From Pseudomonas sp. KK4 (lineage in GTDB: Bacteria; Pseudomonadota; Gammaproteobacteria; Pseudomonadales; Pseudomonadaceae), in the NCBI RefSeq assembly GCF_001984065.1, contig NZ_LYVP01000048.1, positions 1 to 42,676 of the forward strand: 42,676 nt of DNA, written 5' to 3'. Both the position numbers and the translations under genes were made by a program. This document shows positions 1-9,300 of this stretch, in pieces; positions within the stretch are counted from its first letter, which is position 1, and every line of letters starts with the position of its first letter. The notes beneath the pieces were generated by a model. The model searched no databases, was not told where the DNA came from, and saw only the letters and a program-made list of their open reading frames with translations.

Positions 1-142
1 GGGGCGAATTATAGGCTTCTAAAATTCGCCGTCAACACTTAATTTCAGTTTTCTTTCAATCACTTACAGTAGACAGGAAAACAGCCTGCTCCCCCGCCAT
101 TTGCAACGGAGCAAAGCCAGCCTGTCTATATAGAAGGAAACT
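1..142. other. Intergenic edge with a hairpin
   Basis: No gene is visible in these bases. An inverted repeat pairs 3-10 with 23-30 (8 bp) and may be a terminator or transcript end for a gene outside the window. The rest lies downstream of the leftward CoA-transferase gene and shows no clear T-tailed terminator. Confidence 0.3.
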
Positions 143-1363
143 TCAGAGCACACCGGACTCTTTGAACGCAGCGACCGCCCCCGCCTCCAGCCCCAGCACC
201 CGCTGCAGGATCTCCACCGTATGTTCACCCAACAATGGTGGTGCACGACGGTATTCAACCGGAGTCTGCGACAGGCGAATCGGACTCGCCACCTGCGGCA
301 CCATCCCGGCCAACGCGTGCGGCAACTCAATCGCCAACCCCCGGGCCTTGACCTGCGGATCTGCAAACATCTGCGCCAGGTCATTGATCGGGCCACATGG
401 CACCCCGGCCTGCTCCAACTGCGCCACCCATTCAGCCGTGGTCTTGAATACCGTCGCTTGGCGGATCAGCGGAATAAGCTCCGCACGATTCGCCACCCGC
501 AGCTTGTTTGTGACAAAGCGCGGATCATCCGCCCATTGAGGCTGCCCGGCGACTTCCGCGAACTTGCGGAACTGGCCGTCATTACCCACTGTAAGGATGA
601 AGTCGCCATCGGCCGTAGGAAAATCCTGATAGGGCACGATGTTTGGATGAGCGTTACCCAAACGCTTGGGAGGATTGCCCGTCGTCAGATAGTTCATCGC
701 CTGGTTGGCCAGACACGCCACCTGAACATCCAGCAACGCCATATCGATGTGCTGGCCACCGCCCTCATGCTCCCGATGGGCAAGCGCCGCCAGGATCGCT
801 ACGGTCGAGTAGAGCCCCGTCAAAATGTCGGTCAGGGCCACGCCGACTTTCACCGGCCCAGCACCCTCCTCCCCCTCAGGTCGCCCCGTCAGACTCATCA
901 GGCCACCCAGGCCCTGAATCATGAAGTCATACCCTGCGCGCTTGGCATAAGGTCCGGTTTGACCGAAACCGGTAATCGAGCAATAAATCAGGTTCGGGTT
1001 GATCGCCTTCAGCGAGTCGTAATCCAGCCCATACGCCGCCAACCCACCGACCTTGAAGTTCTCGATCAGAATGTCCGACTTGGCCGCCAGATCACGCACC
1101 AGCTTCTGCCCCTCCGGGCGCGTGAAGTCGATGGTCACCGATTGCTTGTTGCGATTGGCCGACAAGTAATAGGCGGCCTCACTGGTGTTCTCGCCATAGG
1201 CGTCTTTAAGAAAAGGCGGGCCCCAGGCGCGCGTGTCATCACCATTGCCCGGGCGCTCGACCTTGATCACCTCAGCGCCAAGGTCCGCAAGAATCTGCCC
1301 GGCCCACGGCCCGGCCAATACCCGCGACAAATCCAATACCCGCAGATGCGATAGCGCGCCCAT
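143..1363 (-). CDS. Family III CoA-transferase (CaiB/BaiF), probably glutarate-linked
   Basis: This 406-residue cytoplasmic enzyme belongs to the family III CoA-transferases, which move CoA between acyl-CoA and a free acid through an aspartyl-CoA thioester. The N-terminus (LRVLDLSRVLAGPWAGQILA) and the ADLGAEVIKVE segment are family hallmarks. Asp179 in VGVALTDILTG sits where the catalytic aspartate is expected, and the length is normal. It lies 12 bp downstream of gcdH on the same strand, so the two genes are very likely one operon. That context suggests it activates glutarate to glutaryl-CoA with a donor such as succinyl-CoA, feeding the dehydrogenase. The family is seen in the sequence; the exact substrate is inferred from the neighbour. 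Confidence 0.85.
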   Translation of the reverse strand: MGALSHLRVLDLSRVLAGPWAGQILADLGAEVIKVERPGNGDDTRAWGPPFLKDAYGENTSEAAYYLSANRNKQSVTIDFTRPEGQKLVRDLAAKSDILIENFKVGGLAAYGLDYDSLKAINPNLIYCSITGFGQTGPYAKRAGYDFMIQGLGGLMSLTGRPEGEEGAGPVKVGVALTDILTGLYSTVAILAALAHREHEGGGQHIDMALLDVQVACLANQAMNYLTTGNPPKRLGNAHPNIVPYQDFPTADGDFILTVGNDGQFRKFAEVAGQPQWADDPRFVTNKLRVANRAELIPLIRQATVFKTTAEWVAQLEQAGVPCGPINDLAQMFADPQVKARGLAIELPHALAGMVPQVASPIRLSQTPVEYRRAPPLLGEHTVEILQRVLGLEAGAVAAFKESGVL

Positions 1364-1375
1364 GGCGTTCTCCTA

Positions 1376-2557
1376 TTAATAGAACGCCTGGATGCCGGTC
1401 TGCGCACGACCGAGAATCAGCGCGTGGACGTCATGAGTACCTTCATAGGTATTCACCACTTCCAGGTTGACCAAGTGGCGCGCAACCCCGAATTCGTCGG
1501 AGATACCGTTGCCGCCCAACATATCGCGAGCCATGCGCGCAATATCCAGGGACTTGCCGCAGGAGTTGCGCTTCATCATCGAAGTGATTTCAACCGCCGC
1601 CGTACCTTCGTCCTTCATGCGCCCCAGACGCAGGCAGCCTTGCAGCGCCATGGTGATCTCAGTCTGCATGTCGGCCAGCTTCTTCTGGATCAGCTGAGTG
1701 GCAGCCAATGGACGGCCGAACTGCTGACGATCCAGGGTGTACTGGCGAGCGGTGTGCCAGCAGAACTCGGCAGCACCCAGCGCGCCCCAAGAGATGCCGT
1801 AACGGGCAGAGTTCAAGCAGGTGAACGGACCTTTCAAGCCACGCACATCCGGAAAGATGTTCTCTTCCGGAACGAACACGTTATCCATCACGATCTCGCC
1901 GGTGATCGATGCCCGCAGGCCGACCTTGCCGTGAATCGCCGGAGCGCTCAGACCTTTCCAGCCTTTCTCCAGCACGAAGCCGCGGATGTCGCCCGCATCG
2001 TCCTTGCCCCAGACCACGAACACATCGGCGATCGGGCTGTTGGTGATCCACATCTTGCTGCCGGTCAGGCTGTAGCCGCCTTCGACTTTACGAGCACGGG
2101 TGATCATCGCGCCCGGATCGGAACCGTGGTTAGGCTCGGTCAGGCCAAAGCAGCCGATCCACTCGCCCGACGCCAGTTTCGGCAGGTACTTCTGCTTCTG
2201 GGCTTCGGTACCGAACTCATTGATCGGCACCATGACGAGTGAGGACTGCACACTCATCATCGAACGGTAGCCGGAGTCGATGCGCTCGACCTCACGAGCG
2301 ATCAGTCCGTAGCTGACGTAGTTCAGGCCGCTACCCCCGTATTGCTCAGGAATGGTCGCACCCAGCAGGCCTACTTCACCCATTTCGCGGAAGATTGCCG
2401 GGTCGGTCTTTTCATGGCGGAACGCTTCGAGAATGCGTGGCGCGAGGCTCTGCTGAGCGAACTGCGCGGCGGTGTCACGGATCATGCGCTCTTCTTCTGT
2501 GAGCTGTTGATCCAGCAGCAGGGGATCGATCCAGTTGAAGCTAGCTTTACCGGCCAT
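1376..2557 (-). CDS. gcdH: Glutaryl-CoA dehydrogenase
   Basis: This 393-residue FAD enzyme of the acyl-CoA dehydrogenase family oxidises and decarboxylates glutaryl-CoA to crotonyl-CoA in lysine and glutarate breakdown. The FAD/substrate motif CFGLTEPNHGSDPG is at about 136-149. The catalytic glutamate is Glu372 in NTYEGTHD, matching the placement in known glutaryl-CoA dehydrogenases, and the protein ends ILGRAQTGIQAFY as is typical. I chose the ATG at 2557 (MAGKASFNW) because a GAGAGGA ribosome site lies upstream; a longer frame to 2641 has a non-homologous leader. It is divergent from a LysR gene and followed at 12 bp by a CoA-transferase. Electrons would go to electron-transfer flavoprotein, which is not encoded here. 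Confidence 0.95.
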   Translation of the reverse strand: MAGKASFNWIDPLLLDQQLTEEERMIRDTAAQFAQQSLAPRILEAFRHEKTDPAIFREMGEVGLLGATIPEQYGGSGLNYVSYGLIAREVERIDSGYRSMMSVQSSLVMVPINEFGTEAQKQKYLPKLASGEWIGCFGLTEPNHGSDPGAMITRARKVEGGYSLTGSKMWITNSPIADVFVVWGKDDAGDIRGFVLEKGWKGLSAPAIHGKVGLRASITGEIVMDNVFVPEENIFPDVRGLKGPFTCLNSARYGISWGALGAAEFCWHTARQYTLDRQQFGRPLAATQLIQKKLADMQTEITMALQGCLRLGRMKDEGTAAVEITSMMKRNSCGKSLDIARMARDMLGGNGISDEFGVARHLVNLEVVNTYEGTHDVHALILGRAQTGIQAFY

Positions 2558-2715
2558 GAGTGTGTCCTCTCGAAACGGGTCAAATAACGTGGGACTGATG
2601 CTAGGCCGGGTTCGCCATCCGGGCAAACGAGGATTTCGCATACTGTTGTGCTAATTTCTCACTCCGTAACGTCGCAAACGGCAAAAATGGCGATGCATTA
2701 GTGAGGTTGACGTAC

Positions 2716-3615
2716 ATGCGCAGAAAGATACCCAGTACTACCGCCCTGGTCAGTTTTGAGGCGGCCGCACGCCACGAGAGCTTTACCAAGGCAGCCCAGG
2801 AACTTTCGCTGACCCAAGGGGCGATCTGCCGCCAGATCGCCAGTCTCGAGGAGTTCCTCAGTGTCGAGCTTTTTCGACGCTCCCGGCGCGGCGTGAAGCT
2901 GACCGAAGCGGGCCTTTCCTACAGCCGCCGAGTCGCCACCCAACTCGATGCGGTCGAGCGAGACACGCTTTCCGTGATGGGCCAGCAAGGCACCAACGTG
3001 ATCGAGCTGGCCGTCGTCCCGACTTTCGGAACACAGTGGCTGCTGCCTCGCCTCAAGGACTTCCAGCAAAAACACCCGGAAGTGACGGTCAACCTGACCA
3101 ACCGCACACGGCCCTTCCTGTTCGCCGACACCGACTTCGATGCAGCGATCTACTTCGGCGACGCCGACTGGTCGGGTACCGAATCCCACCGCCTGATGGG
3201 CGAACATCCTCTCCCCGTCTGCAGCCCGAGCCTACTGGGAAAAAAGACTCATCTGACACCCAGCGAAATCGCAGAACTGCCCCTGCTGCAACAGACCACC
3301 CGCCCCTATGCCTGGCGCCAGTGGTTCGACTCCCAACAGCTGAATGTCCCTCGCGACATGACAGGTCCGCGCTACGAGCTATTCTCCATGCTGGCTCAGG
3401 CCGCCATGCACGACATGGGGATCGCCTTGATCCCGCCGTTTCTGATTCAGCGCGAATTGGCCGAGAAAAGACTGGTTATCGCCAACCCTCAGGCGCTCTC
3501 CAGCATCAAGGCGTATTACCTGATGATTCCTGAGCGAAAGGTCGAATCCGCCTCTTTAAGGGCTTTTCGGGACTGGCTCGTCAACCAGGCTCACAGCTAC
3601 AGTGTCGAAGAATAA
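2716..3615 (+). CDS. LysR-family regulator, likely controls gcdH operon
   Basis: This 299-residue LysR-type regulator has an N-terminal winged helix (ALVSFEAAARHESFTKAAQE through about residue 65) and a C-terminal effector-binding domain of the GcvA-like class. The ATG at 2716 is preferred over the in-frame GTG at 2701 because GAGG at 2703-2706 is correctly spaced for it. It is divergent from gcdH, with about 158 bp between the two starts. By the usual LysR logic it would activate gcdH and the CoA-transferase in response to glutarate or a related metabolite, as GcdR does in other pseudomonads. The regulator family is clear; its target and ligand are inferred from position. Confidence 0.85.
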   Translation: MRRKIPSTTALVSFEAAARHESFTKAAQELSLTQGAICRQIASLEEFLSVELFRRSRRGVKLTEAGLSYSRRVATQLDAVERDTLSVMGQQGTNVIELAVVPTFGTQWLLPRLKDFQQKHPEVTVNLTNRTRPFLFADTDFDAAIYFGDADWSGTESHRLMGEHPLPVCSPSLLGKKTHLTPSEIAELPLLQQTTRPYAWRQWFDSQQLNVPRDMTGPRYELFSMLAQAAMHDMGIALIPPFLIQRELAEKRLVIANPQALSSIKAYYLMIPERKVESASLRAFRDWLVNQAHSYSVEE

Positions 3616-4050
3616 AGGCTTACAGCGATTAGCTGACCTCGTAGTCAGCAAAATAAAAACCCTACAGATATAAGTATTTGTCGCATATTCGACGACTGTA
3701 CTCAAAAGCGGTACAAACGTCCCACAAGCGCCTGTGGGTATGGCTTTGCGCTACTTTTACGCAGCAATACAGCATCATTCATATGGCCGATGTGTAATTT
3801 TCTGAATTTCGATAAAACGGCTTACAAGGCACGCCCCACAAGGGATTGAACCGTATTGATGCGACATTCGGTCACGGGATGACTTGTAGTTAATTTTGCG
3901 TCACACGTCATAATCCCTTGAAGGGCATAAAGTTCGCCTGCAAAATGCCGCGCCCCGCCCTGATTTGGCGGGATCGTGCTGATCGGCCGCCCCAGCCGCA
4001 CCATCCGTAGTGCATGGGTTTACTCAATAAGATCACGCAGGAGATTTGAC
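3616..4050. other. Intergenic region upstream of pntAA
   Basis: These 435 bases hold no convincing gene and are visibly AT-richer than the flanks. Short inverted repeats occur at 3632-3637/3644-3649 and 3721-3726/3733-3738, neither with a T tract on the plus strand. A weak sigma70-like -10 (CATAAT, 3909-3914) lies about 140 bp upstream of pntAA and could serve it. The ribosome site CAGGAGA (3038-offset region at 4038-4044) precedes the GTG start. Confidence 0.35.
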
Positions 4051-5172
4051 GTGCACATTGGTGTTCCTCTCGAAACCCAGACGGGTGAAACGCGGGTTGC
4101 TGCTACCCCCGAAACCATCAAGAAGCTGATCAGCCAGGGCCATAAGGTCACTGTCCAGAGCGGCGCCGGCATCAAGGCCAGCGTTGTCGACAGTGCCTAT
4201 GAAGCGGCAGGCGCAACCATTGGCAGCGCCGGCGATGCGTTGGGTGCCGAGCTGATTCTCAAGGTCGTCGCTCCCAGCGACAACGAGCTGACGCTGATCA
4301 AAAGCGGCACCGTTGTGGTGGGCATGCTCAACCCGTTCAGTAACGAAACCATTGCCAAACTGGCCGAGTGCGGCATTACCGCCTTTGCCTTGGAAGCCGC
4401 GCCGCGAACCTCGCGCGCCCAGAGCCTGGACGTGCTGTCATCCCAAGCCAACATCGCCGGCTACAAGGCCGTGTTGCTGGCCGCTCACTACTACCCTCGT
4501 TTCATGCCGATGCTGATGACCGCTGCGGGTACCGTGAAAGCCGCGCGCGTGCTGATTCTCGGCGCCGGTGTGGCCGGGTTGCAGGCGATCGCTACGGCAA
4601 AACGCCTGGGTGCAGTGATCGAAGCCTCGGACGTACGTCCTGCGGTCAAAGAGCAGATCGAATCCCTGGGCGCCAAATTCGTCGACGTGCCTTACGAGAC
4701 CGACGAAGAGCGTGAATGCGCCGTCGGTGTCGGCGGTTACGCGCGCCCCATGCCGGCCAGCTGGATGCAGCGTCAGGCCGTGGCGGTGCACGAGCGCGCC
4801 AAGCAGGCTGACATCGTCATCACCACCGCACTGATTCCGGGCCGCAAGGCGCCAACCTTGCTGAGCGCCGAAACCGTGGCGCAGATGAAGCCGGGCTCCG
4901 TGGTCATCGACCTCGCCGCTGCCCAAGGCGGCAACTGCCCGCTGACCGTGGCCGATCAGGTCGTTGTCGAAAATGGCGTGACCATTGTCGGCCCGACCAA
5001 TCTGGCAGGCGAAGTGGCGGCTGATGCTTCGGCGCTCTACGCCCGCAACCTGCTGGACTTCCTGAAACTGGTCTTCACCAAGGAAGGCCAGTTCGAGATC
5101 AACCTCGAAGACGACATCGTCGCCGCGTGCCTGATGTGCCGCGACGGCCAAGTCATCCGCAAAAACGCCTAA
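4051..5172 (+). CDS. pntAA: NAD(P) transhydrogenase subunit alpha part 1
   Basis: This 373-residue subunit is the peripheral NAD(H)-binding dI component of proton-translocating transhydrogenase, which couples hydride transfer from NADH to NADP+ to the proton gradient. The AlaDH/PNT N-terminal domain begins VHIGVPLETQTGETRVA, and the Rossmann motif GAGVAG is at 171-176. The GTG at 4051 is selected because CAGGAG lies just upstream and homologues begin at this residue; an in-frame upstream ATG at 3976 would add an unrelated basic extension. It heads the operon pntAA-pntAB-pntB with 15 bp to the next gene. The three-polypeptide arrangement is the split form known from Rhodospirillum and Pseudomonas, not the two-subunit E. 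coli form. Confidence 0.95.
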   Translation: MHIGVPLETQTGETRVAATPETIKKLISQGHKVTVQSGAGIKASVVDSAYEAAGATIGSAGDALGAELILKVVAPSDNELTLIKSGTVVVGMLNPFSNETIAKLAECGITAFALEAAPRTSRAQSLDVLSSQANIAGYKAVLLAAHYYPRFMPMLMTAAGTVKAARVLILGAGVAGLQAIATAKRLGAVIEASDVRPAVKEQIESLGAKFVDVPYETDEERECAVGVGGYARPMPASWMQRQAVAVHERAKQADIVITTALIPGRKAPTLLSAETVAQMKPGSVVIDLAAAQGGNCPLTVADQVVVENGVTIVGPTNLAGEVAADASALYARNLLDFLKLVFTKEGQFEINLEDDIVAACLMCRDGQVIRKNA

Positions 5173-5187
5173 GCAGGGATTCAGACG

Positions 5188-5511
5188 ATGGAAGAGCTTA
5201 TCTCCCCCGGTATCTACAACCTGATCATCTTCGTGCTGGCGATTTATGTCGGTTACCACGTGGTCTGGAACGTAACACCTGCGCTGCACACGCCTCTGAT
5301 GGCGGTGACCAACGCCATCTCGGCGATCGTGATCGTCGGCGCCATGCTGGCAGCAGCCCTCACCGTCACGCCATTGGGCAAGACCATGGGCACGCTGGCC
5401 GTGGCCCTGGCGGCGGTCAACGTGTTCGGTGGCTTCCTGGTCACCCGCCGCATGCTTGAGATGTTCAAGAAAAAAGCCCCGAAAGTCGCAAAAGAAGAGG
5501 CGCCGAAGTAA
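5188..5511 (+). CDS. pntAB: NAD(P) transhydrogenase subunit alpha part 2
   Basis: This 107-residue protein is the small membrane part of the transhydrogenase alpha subunit (C-terminal dII helices separated from dI). It has about three hydrophobic segments, for example IYNLIIFVLAIYVGYHVVW, AISAIVIVGAMLAAALTV and GTLAVALAAVNVFGGFLV, and ends in a lysine-rich cytoplasmic tail. It sits between pntAA and pntB, and its stop codon overlaps the pntB start by one base (TAATG), indicating translational coupling and matched subunit production. Length and order match split transhydrogenases. Confidence 0.95.
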   Translation: MEELISPGIYNLIIFVLAIYVGYHVVWNVTPALHTPLMAVTNAISAIVIVGAMLAAALTVTPLGKTMGTLAVALAAVNVFGGFLVTRRMLEMFKKKAPKVAKEEAPK

Positions 5512-6944
5512 TGAGCATGAACCTGGTAACGACGCTCTATCTGATCGCGTCCATCTGCTTCATCCAGGCCCTCAAAGGCCTGTCGCACCCCACCACCTCC
5601 CGTCGCGGCAACCTGTTCGGCATGCTCGGCATGGCGCTGGCGATCGTCACCACCATTGGCCTCATTTATAAATTGGGCGCTGAGCTCGCGACGGCAGGCA
5701 TCGGCTACGTCATCGTCGGCCTGCTGATCGGCGGCACGGCGGGCTCGATCATGGCCAAGCGCGTTGAAATGACCAAGATGCCGGAACTGGTTGCGTTCAT
5801 GCACAGCATGATCGGTCTGGCGGCGGTGTTCATCGCTATCGCAGCAGTCGTTGAGCCGCAATCGCTGGGCATCGTCAAGCATCTGGGCGATTCGATTCCG
5901 GCGGGTAACCGTCTGGAGCTGTTCCTTGGCGCGGCGATCGGTGCAATCACCTTCTCCGGTTCGGTGATTGCTTTCGGCAAGCTGTCGGGCAAGTACAAGT
6001 TCCGCCTGTTCCAGGGCGCACCCGTACAGTTCTCGGGGCAACATAAGCTGAACGCCGTATTGGGCTTGGCGACACTGGCACTCGGCCTGACCTTCATGTT
6101 CACCGGCAACCTCACAGCGTTCGCACTGATGCTGGCCCTGGCGTTCGTCATGGGTGTACTGATCATCATCCCGATCGGCGGTGCCGACATGCCGGTGGTG
6201 GTGTCGATGCTCAACAGCTACTCCGGCTGGGCGGCGGCAGGTATCGGCTTCTCGCTGAACAACTCGATGTTGATCATCGCGGGCTCTTTGGTGGGTTCGT
6301 CCGGTGCGATTCTGTCGTACATCATGTGCAAGGCGATGAACCGTTCCTTCTTTAATGTACTGCTCGGCGGTTTCGGCAACACTGCCGATGCAGGCCCGGC
6401 CGGCGCGAAGGAAGCCCGCCCGGTGAAATCCGGTTCGGCGGACGACGCCACCTTCCTGCTGACCAACGCCGATACCGTGATCATCGTCCCGGGCTACGGA
6501 CTGGCAGTGGCACGGGCCCAGCATGCGCTGAAGGAACTGACCGAGAAACTGACCCATCGCGGCGTGACCGTGAAGTACGCGATCCACCCGGTTGCCGGTC
6601 GCATGCCTGGCCACATGAACGTATTGCTGGCCGAGGCCGAAGTGCCTTACGACCAGGTGTTCGAGATGGAAGACATCAACTCCGAGTTCGGTCAGGCCGA
6701 CGTGGTACTGGTGCTCGGCGCCAACGACGTGGTCAACCCCGCCGCCAAGAACGATCCGAAATCGCCGATTGCCGGCATGCCGATTCTCGAAGCGTTCAAG
6801 GCCAAGACCATCATCGTCAACAAGCGCTCGATGGCCAGCGGCTATGCCGGCCTGGACAACGAACTGTTCTACCTGGACAAAACCATGATGGTGTTCGGCG
6901 ACGCAAAAAAGGTCATCGAAGACATGGTCAAAGCTGTCGAATAA
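5511..6944 (+). CDS. pntB: NAD(P) transhydrogenase subunit beta
   Basis: This 477-residue beta subunit carries the remaining dII transmembrane helices (about residues 1-275) and the NADP(H)-binding dIII domain. The dIII motif GYGLAVARAQHAL starts at Gly328, and the late segment EDINSEFGQADVVLVLGAND is characteristic. With PntAA and PntAB it forms the inner-membrane transhydrogenase that supplies NADPH. It overlaps pntAB by one base and is followed after 16 bp by a strong intrinsic terminator, closing the operon. Length and motif set are normal. Confidence 0.96.
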   Translation: MSMNLVTTLYLIASICFIQALKGLSHPTTSRRGNLFGMLGMALAIVTTIGLIYKLGAELATAGIGYVIVGLLIGGTAGSIMAKRVEMTKMPELVAFMHSMIGLAAVFIAIAAVVEPQSLGIVKHLGDSIPAGNRLELFLGAAIGAITFSGSVIAFGKLSGKYKFRLFQGAPVQFSGQHKLNAVLGLATLALGLTFMFTGNLTAFALMLALAFVMGVLIIIPIGGADMPVVVSMLNSYSGWAAAGIGFSLNNSMLIIAGSLVGSSGAILSYIMCKAMNRSFFNVLLGGFGNTADAGPAGAKEARPVKSGSADDATFLLTNADTVIIVPGYGLAVARAQHALKELTEKLTHRGVTVKYAIHPVAGRMPGHMNVLLAEAEVPYDQVFEMEDINSEFGQADVVLVLGANDVVNPAAKNDPKSPIAGMPILEAFKAKTIIVNKRSMASGYAGLDNELFYLDKTMMVFGDAKKVIEDMVKAVE

Positions 6945-6960
6945 CTCCCGTCGGCATTAC

Positions 6961-6988
6961 AAAACGCCCCGATTCGTCGGGGCGTTTT
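6961..6988 (+). terminator. Intrinsic terminator of pnt operon
   Basis: A perfect inverted repeat (aaaacgcccc / ggggcgtttt) with an 8-base loop ends in a T run. It lies 17 bp after the pntB stop and fits a Rho-independent terminator, usable in both directions. Confidence 0.9.
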
Positions 6989-7158
6989 AGTTTGCGCAAC
7001 GCACTGGAAGGACAGCCGCTTTGTTACTGAACCTGTAATGGTGTTTTGCTTGAAAGGCCCGCAATAGAGGCCTCTTTTGCGACCTTGGTCGCGGGACAGG
7101 TGCCAGCGAAGTTCAATAGACTGCGCATCCAGCTACCCGTTTCCCGAGATAACAATCC

Positions 7159-8652
7159 ATGTACCGTGACCGTATTCGCCTGCCTTCGTTGTTGCAAAAA
7201 GTGATGAGTGCCGCCGAGGCTGCCGCTCTGATTGAGGACGGCATGACCGTCGGCATGAGCGGCTTCACCCGCGCAGGCGAAGCCAAAGCCGTGCCCCACG
7301 CACTGGCCGAACGGGCCAAGATTACCCCGCTGAAGATCAGCCTGATGACCGGCGCCAGCCTGGGCAATGACCTCGACAAGCAGCTCACTGAAGCTGGCGT
7401 GCTGTCCCGACGCATGCCCTTCCAGGTGGACAGCACGCTGCGCAAGGCGATCAACGCCGGCGAGGTGATGTTCATCGACCAGCATCTTTCGGAAACCGTG
7501 GAGCAACTGCGTAACCAGCAACTGAAGCTGCCGGACATCGCGGTCATCGAAGCGGTGGCCATCACCGAACAGGGCCATATCGTGCCGACCACGTCCGTGG
7601 GCAACTCGGCCAGTTTCGCGATTTTCGCCAAACAGGTGATCGTTGAGATCAACCTGGCGCACAACCCGAACCTGGAAGGCCTGCACGACATCTATATACC
7701 GACCTATCGTCCGACCCGTACGCCGATTCCATTGGTCAAGGTCGATGATCGCATCGGCAGCACCGCGATCCCGATTCCGCCGGAGAAGATCGTGGCGATC
7801 GTGATCACCAACCAATCCGACTCCCCTTCCACCGTACTGCCGCCGGACGTCGATACCCAGGCCATCGCCGACCACCTGATCGGCTTCTTCAAGCAGGAAG
7901 TGGACGCCGGGCGCATGACCAACAAGCTCGGGCCGCTTCAGGCCGGGATCGGCACCATCGCCAACGCGGTGATGTGCGGCCTGATCGACTCACCCTTTGA
8001 AGACCTGACGATGTACTCCGAAGTGCTGCAGGATTCGACCTTCGACCTGATCGACGCCGGCAAGCTGAGCTTTGCCTCGGGCAGTTCGATCACCCTGTCG
8101 AGCCGGCGCACCGCCGAAGTGTTCGGCAACCTGGAACGCTACAAGGACAAACTGGTGCTGCGCCCGCAGGAAATCTCCAACCACCCGGAAGTGGTGCGTC
8201 GTCTGGGCATCATCGGCATCAACACGGCGCTTGAGTTCGACATCTACGGCAACGTCAACTCCACCCACGTCTGCGGTACGCGCATGATGAATGGCATCGG
8301 TGGCTCGGGGGACTTTGCCCGCAACGCGCACCTGGCGGTCTTCGTGACCAAGTCCATCGCCAAGGGCGGCGCTATTTCCAGTGTCGTGCCGATGGTCAGC
8401 CACGTGGACCATACAGAACATGACGTCGACATCCTGGTGACAGAGGTGGGCCTGGCCGACTTGCGTGGGTTGGCGCCACGGGAGCGGGCTCGCGCGATCA
8501 TCGACAACTGCGTGCACCCGGATTTCCGCCAGGCACTCAATGACTACTTCACCGCTGCCTGCGCATTGGGTGGCCACACTCCCCACATCCTGCGCGATGC
8601 CCTCAGTTGGCACATGAACCTGGAAGAAACCGGTCGCATGCTGGCCGTGTAA
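7159..8652 (+). CDS. Acetyl-CoA hydrolase/transferase, succinyl-CoA:acetate type
   Basis: This 497-residue class I CoA-transferase resembles succinyl-CoA:acetate (or propionate) CoA-transferases such as AarC and ScpC. The substrate loop segment MSGFTRAGEAKAVP is near the N-terminus and GIGTIANAVMCGL is in the C-terminal half. The expected catalytic glutamate is Glu288 in MYSEVLQDS, and HVCGTRMMNGIGGSGDFARN is a strong family signature. The start MYRDRIRLPSLL is typical. The gene stands alone, after the pnt terminator and about 320 bp before a DUF1127 gene. It probably balances acetate or propionate against succinyl-CoA; which acid is preferred cannot be read from sequence alone. Confidence 0.9.
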   Translation: MYRDRIRLPSLLQKVMSAAEAAALIEDGMTVGMSGFTRAGEAKAVPHALAERAKITPLKISLMTGASLGNDLDKQLTEAGVLSRRMPFQVDSTLRKAINAGEVMFIDQHLSETVEQLRNQQLKLPDIAVIEAVAITEQGHIVPTTSVGNSASFAIFAKQVIVEINLAHNPNLEGLHDIYIPTYRPTRTPIPLVKVDDRIGSTAIPIPPEKIVAIVITNQSDSPSTVLPPDVDTQAIADHLIGFFKQEVDAGRMTNKLGPLQAGIGTIANAVMCGLIDSPFEDLTMYSEVLQDSTFDLIDAGKLSFASGSSITLSSRRTAEVFGNLERYKDKLVLRPQEISNHPEVVRRLGIIGINTALEFDIYGNVNSTHVCGTRMMNGIGGSGDFARNAHLAVFVTKSIAKGGAISSVVPMVSHVDHTEHDVDILVTEVGLADLRGLAPRERARAIIDNCVHPDFRQALNDYFTAACALGGHTPHILRDALSWHMNLEETGRMLAV

Positions 8653-8719
8653 AGCGCGAAGAGAACAGCTGATGCAAACACAGTTTCGTCAGCTGTCGCT
8701 CGACAGCACAAACCCAGAC

Positions 8720-8961
8720 AAAACTGTACTGCTGTACCGGTCATTTCCTACCGAAAAGTCCTACGCCCACCCTCAAAAGTAGCGAAATCGCACCATAATG
8801 ATGCAGATAGGTACAGTTGCCTCAATTTAGACCAGTACACCCCCTATAAACAGTTAACTGAGCCCTCACAATACAGATGAACTGTATCTACAGAGACTAG
8901 GCAAACAAGAGGAAGATGGGCACCAGTTAAACCACTACCTAATCCCGCCACAAGCGGAAGG
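8720..8961. promoter_or_regulatory. Repeated TACAGT/ACTGTA motifs upstream of DUF1127 gene
   Basis: The 318 bp between the CoA-transferase stop and the DUF1127 start hold no gene but repeat a short motif. Examples are AACTGTAC at 8722-8729, CTGTACC at 8732-8738, GGTACAGTT at 8810-8818, CAGTACACC near 8833, ACAGTTAACTG near 8849 and AACTGTAT near 8880. The motif occurs in both orientations, as expected for operator copies of a dimeric regulator, and reappears downstream of the gene at 9306. The cognate regulator is not identified. Motif positions are direct observation; operator function is inferred. Confidence 0.45.
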
Positions 8962-8970
8962 ATGAAAACC

Positions 8971-9186
8971 ATGGAACGTACACTCAGTTCCGATCTGTTC
9001 TTTCAAGACACTGCTGCAAAAACCCAGGCTTCCATGCCTCTGCGCGTTATCGCCAACCTGATGCTTTGGCAGCGCCGCATCTCCAGCCGCCACCAACTGG
9101 CTCGCCTGGATTCGCGTCTGCTGGCTGATGCCGGTATCAGCGAAGCACAACGCTACGAAGAGCTGAGCAAGCCGTTCTGGCGCTAA
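8971..9186 (+). CDS. DUF1127 small protein
   Basis: This 71-residue protein ends in a DUF1127 domain (LMLWQRRISSRHQLARLDSRLLADAGIS), an arginine-rich small fold common in proteobacteria. Some members bind RNA or affect phosphate and nitrogen metabolism, but none of that can be assigned here. The ATG at 8971 is chosen over the in-frame ATG at 8962 because GGAAGG (8956-8961 region) is 9 bases from the former and abuts the latter. The gene is monocistronic, with operator-like repeats upstream and a strong terminator 58 bp downstream, suggesting a tightly controlled, well-expressed transcript. Confidence 0.85.
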   Translation: MERTLSSDLFFQDTAAKTQASMPLRVIANLMLWQRRISSRHQLARLDSRLLADAGISEAQRYEELSKPFWR

Positions 9187-9243
9187 GTCAGCGTCGCTGG
9201 CCCTGACCTCAAGGTCCATCGCCAGCAACCCGAATTGAACAAA

Positions 9244-9283
9244 CGAGACCCGTCGTGGGAAACCACGACGGGTCTCGTCGTTT
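9244..9283 (+). terminator. Intrinsic terminator after DUF1127 gene
   Basis: A 15-bp perfect stem (cgagacccgtcgtgg, 9244-9258, with its complement 9263-9277) around a GAAA tetraloop is followed by TCGTTT. The GNRA loop and long stem make this a strong terminator, though the T tract is short. Confidence 0.85.
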
Positions 9284-9300
9284 CGGGGCAGTAAACACCT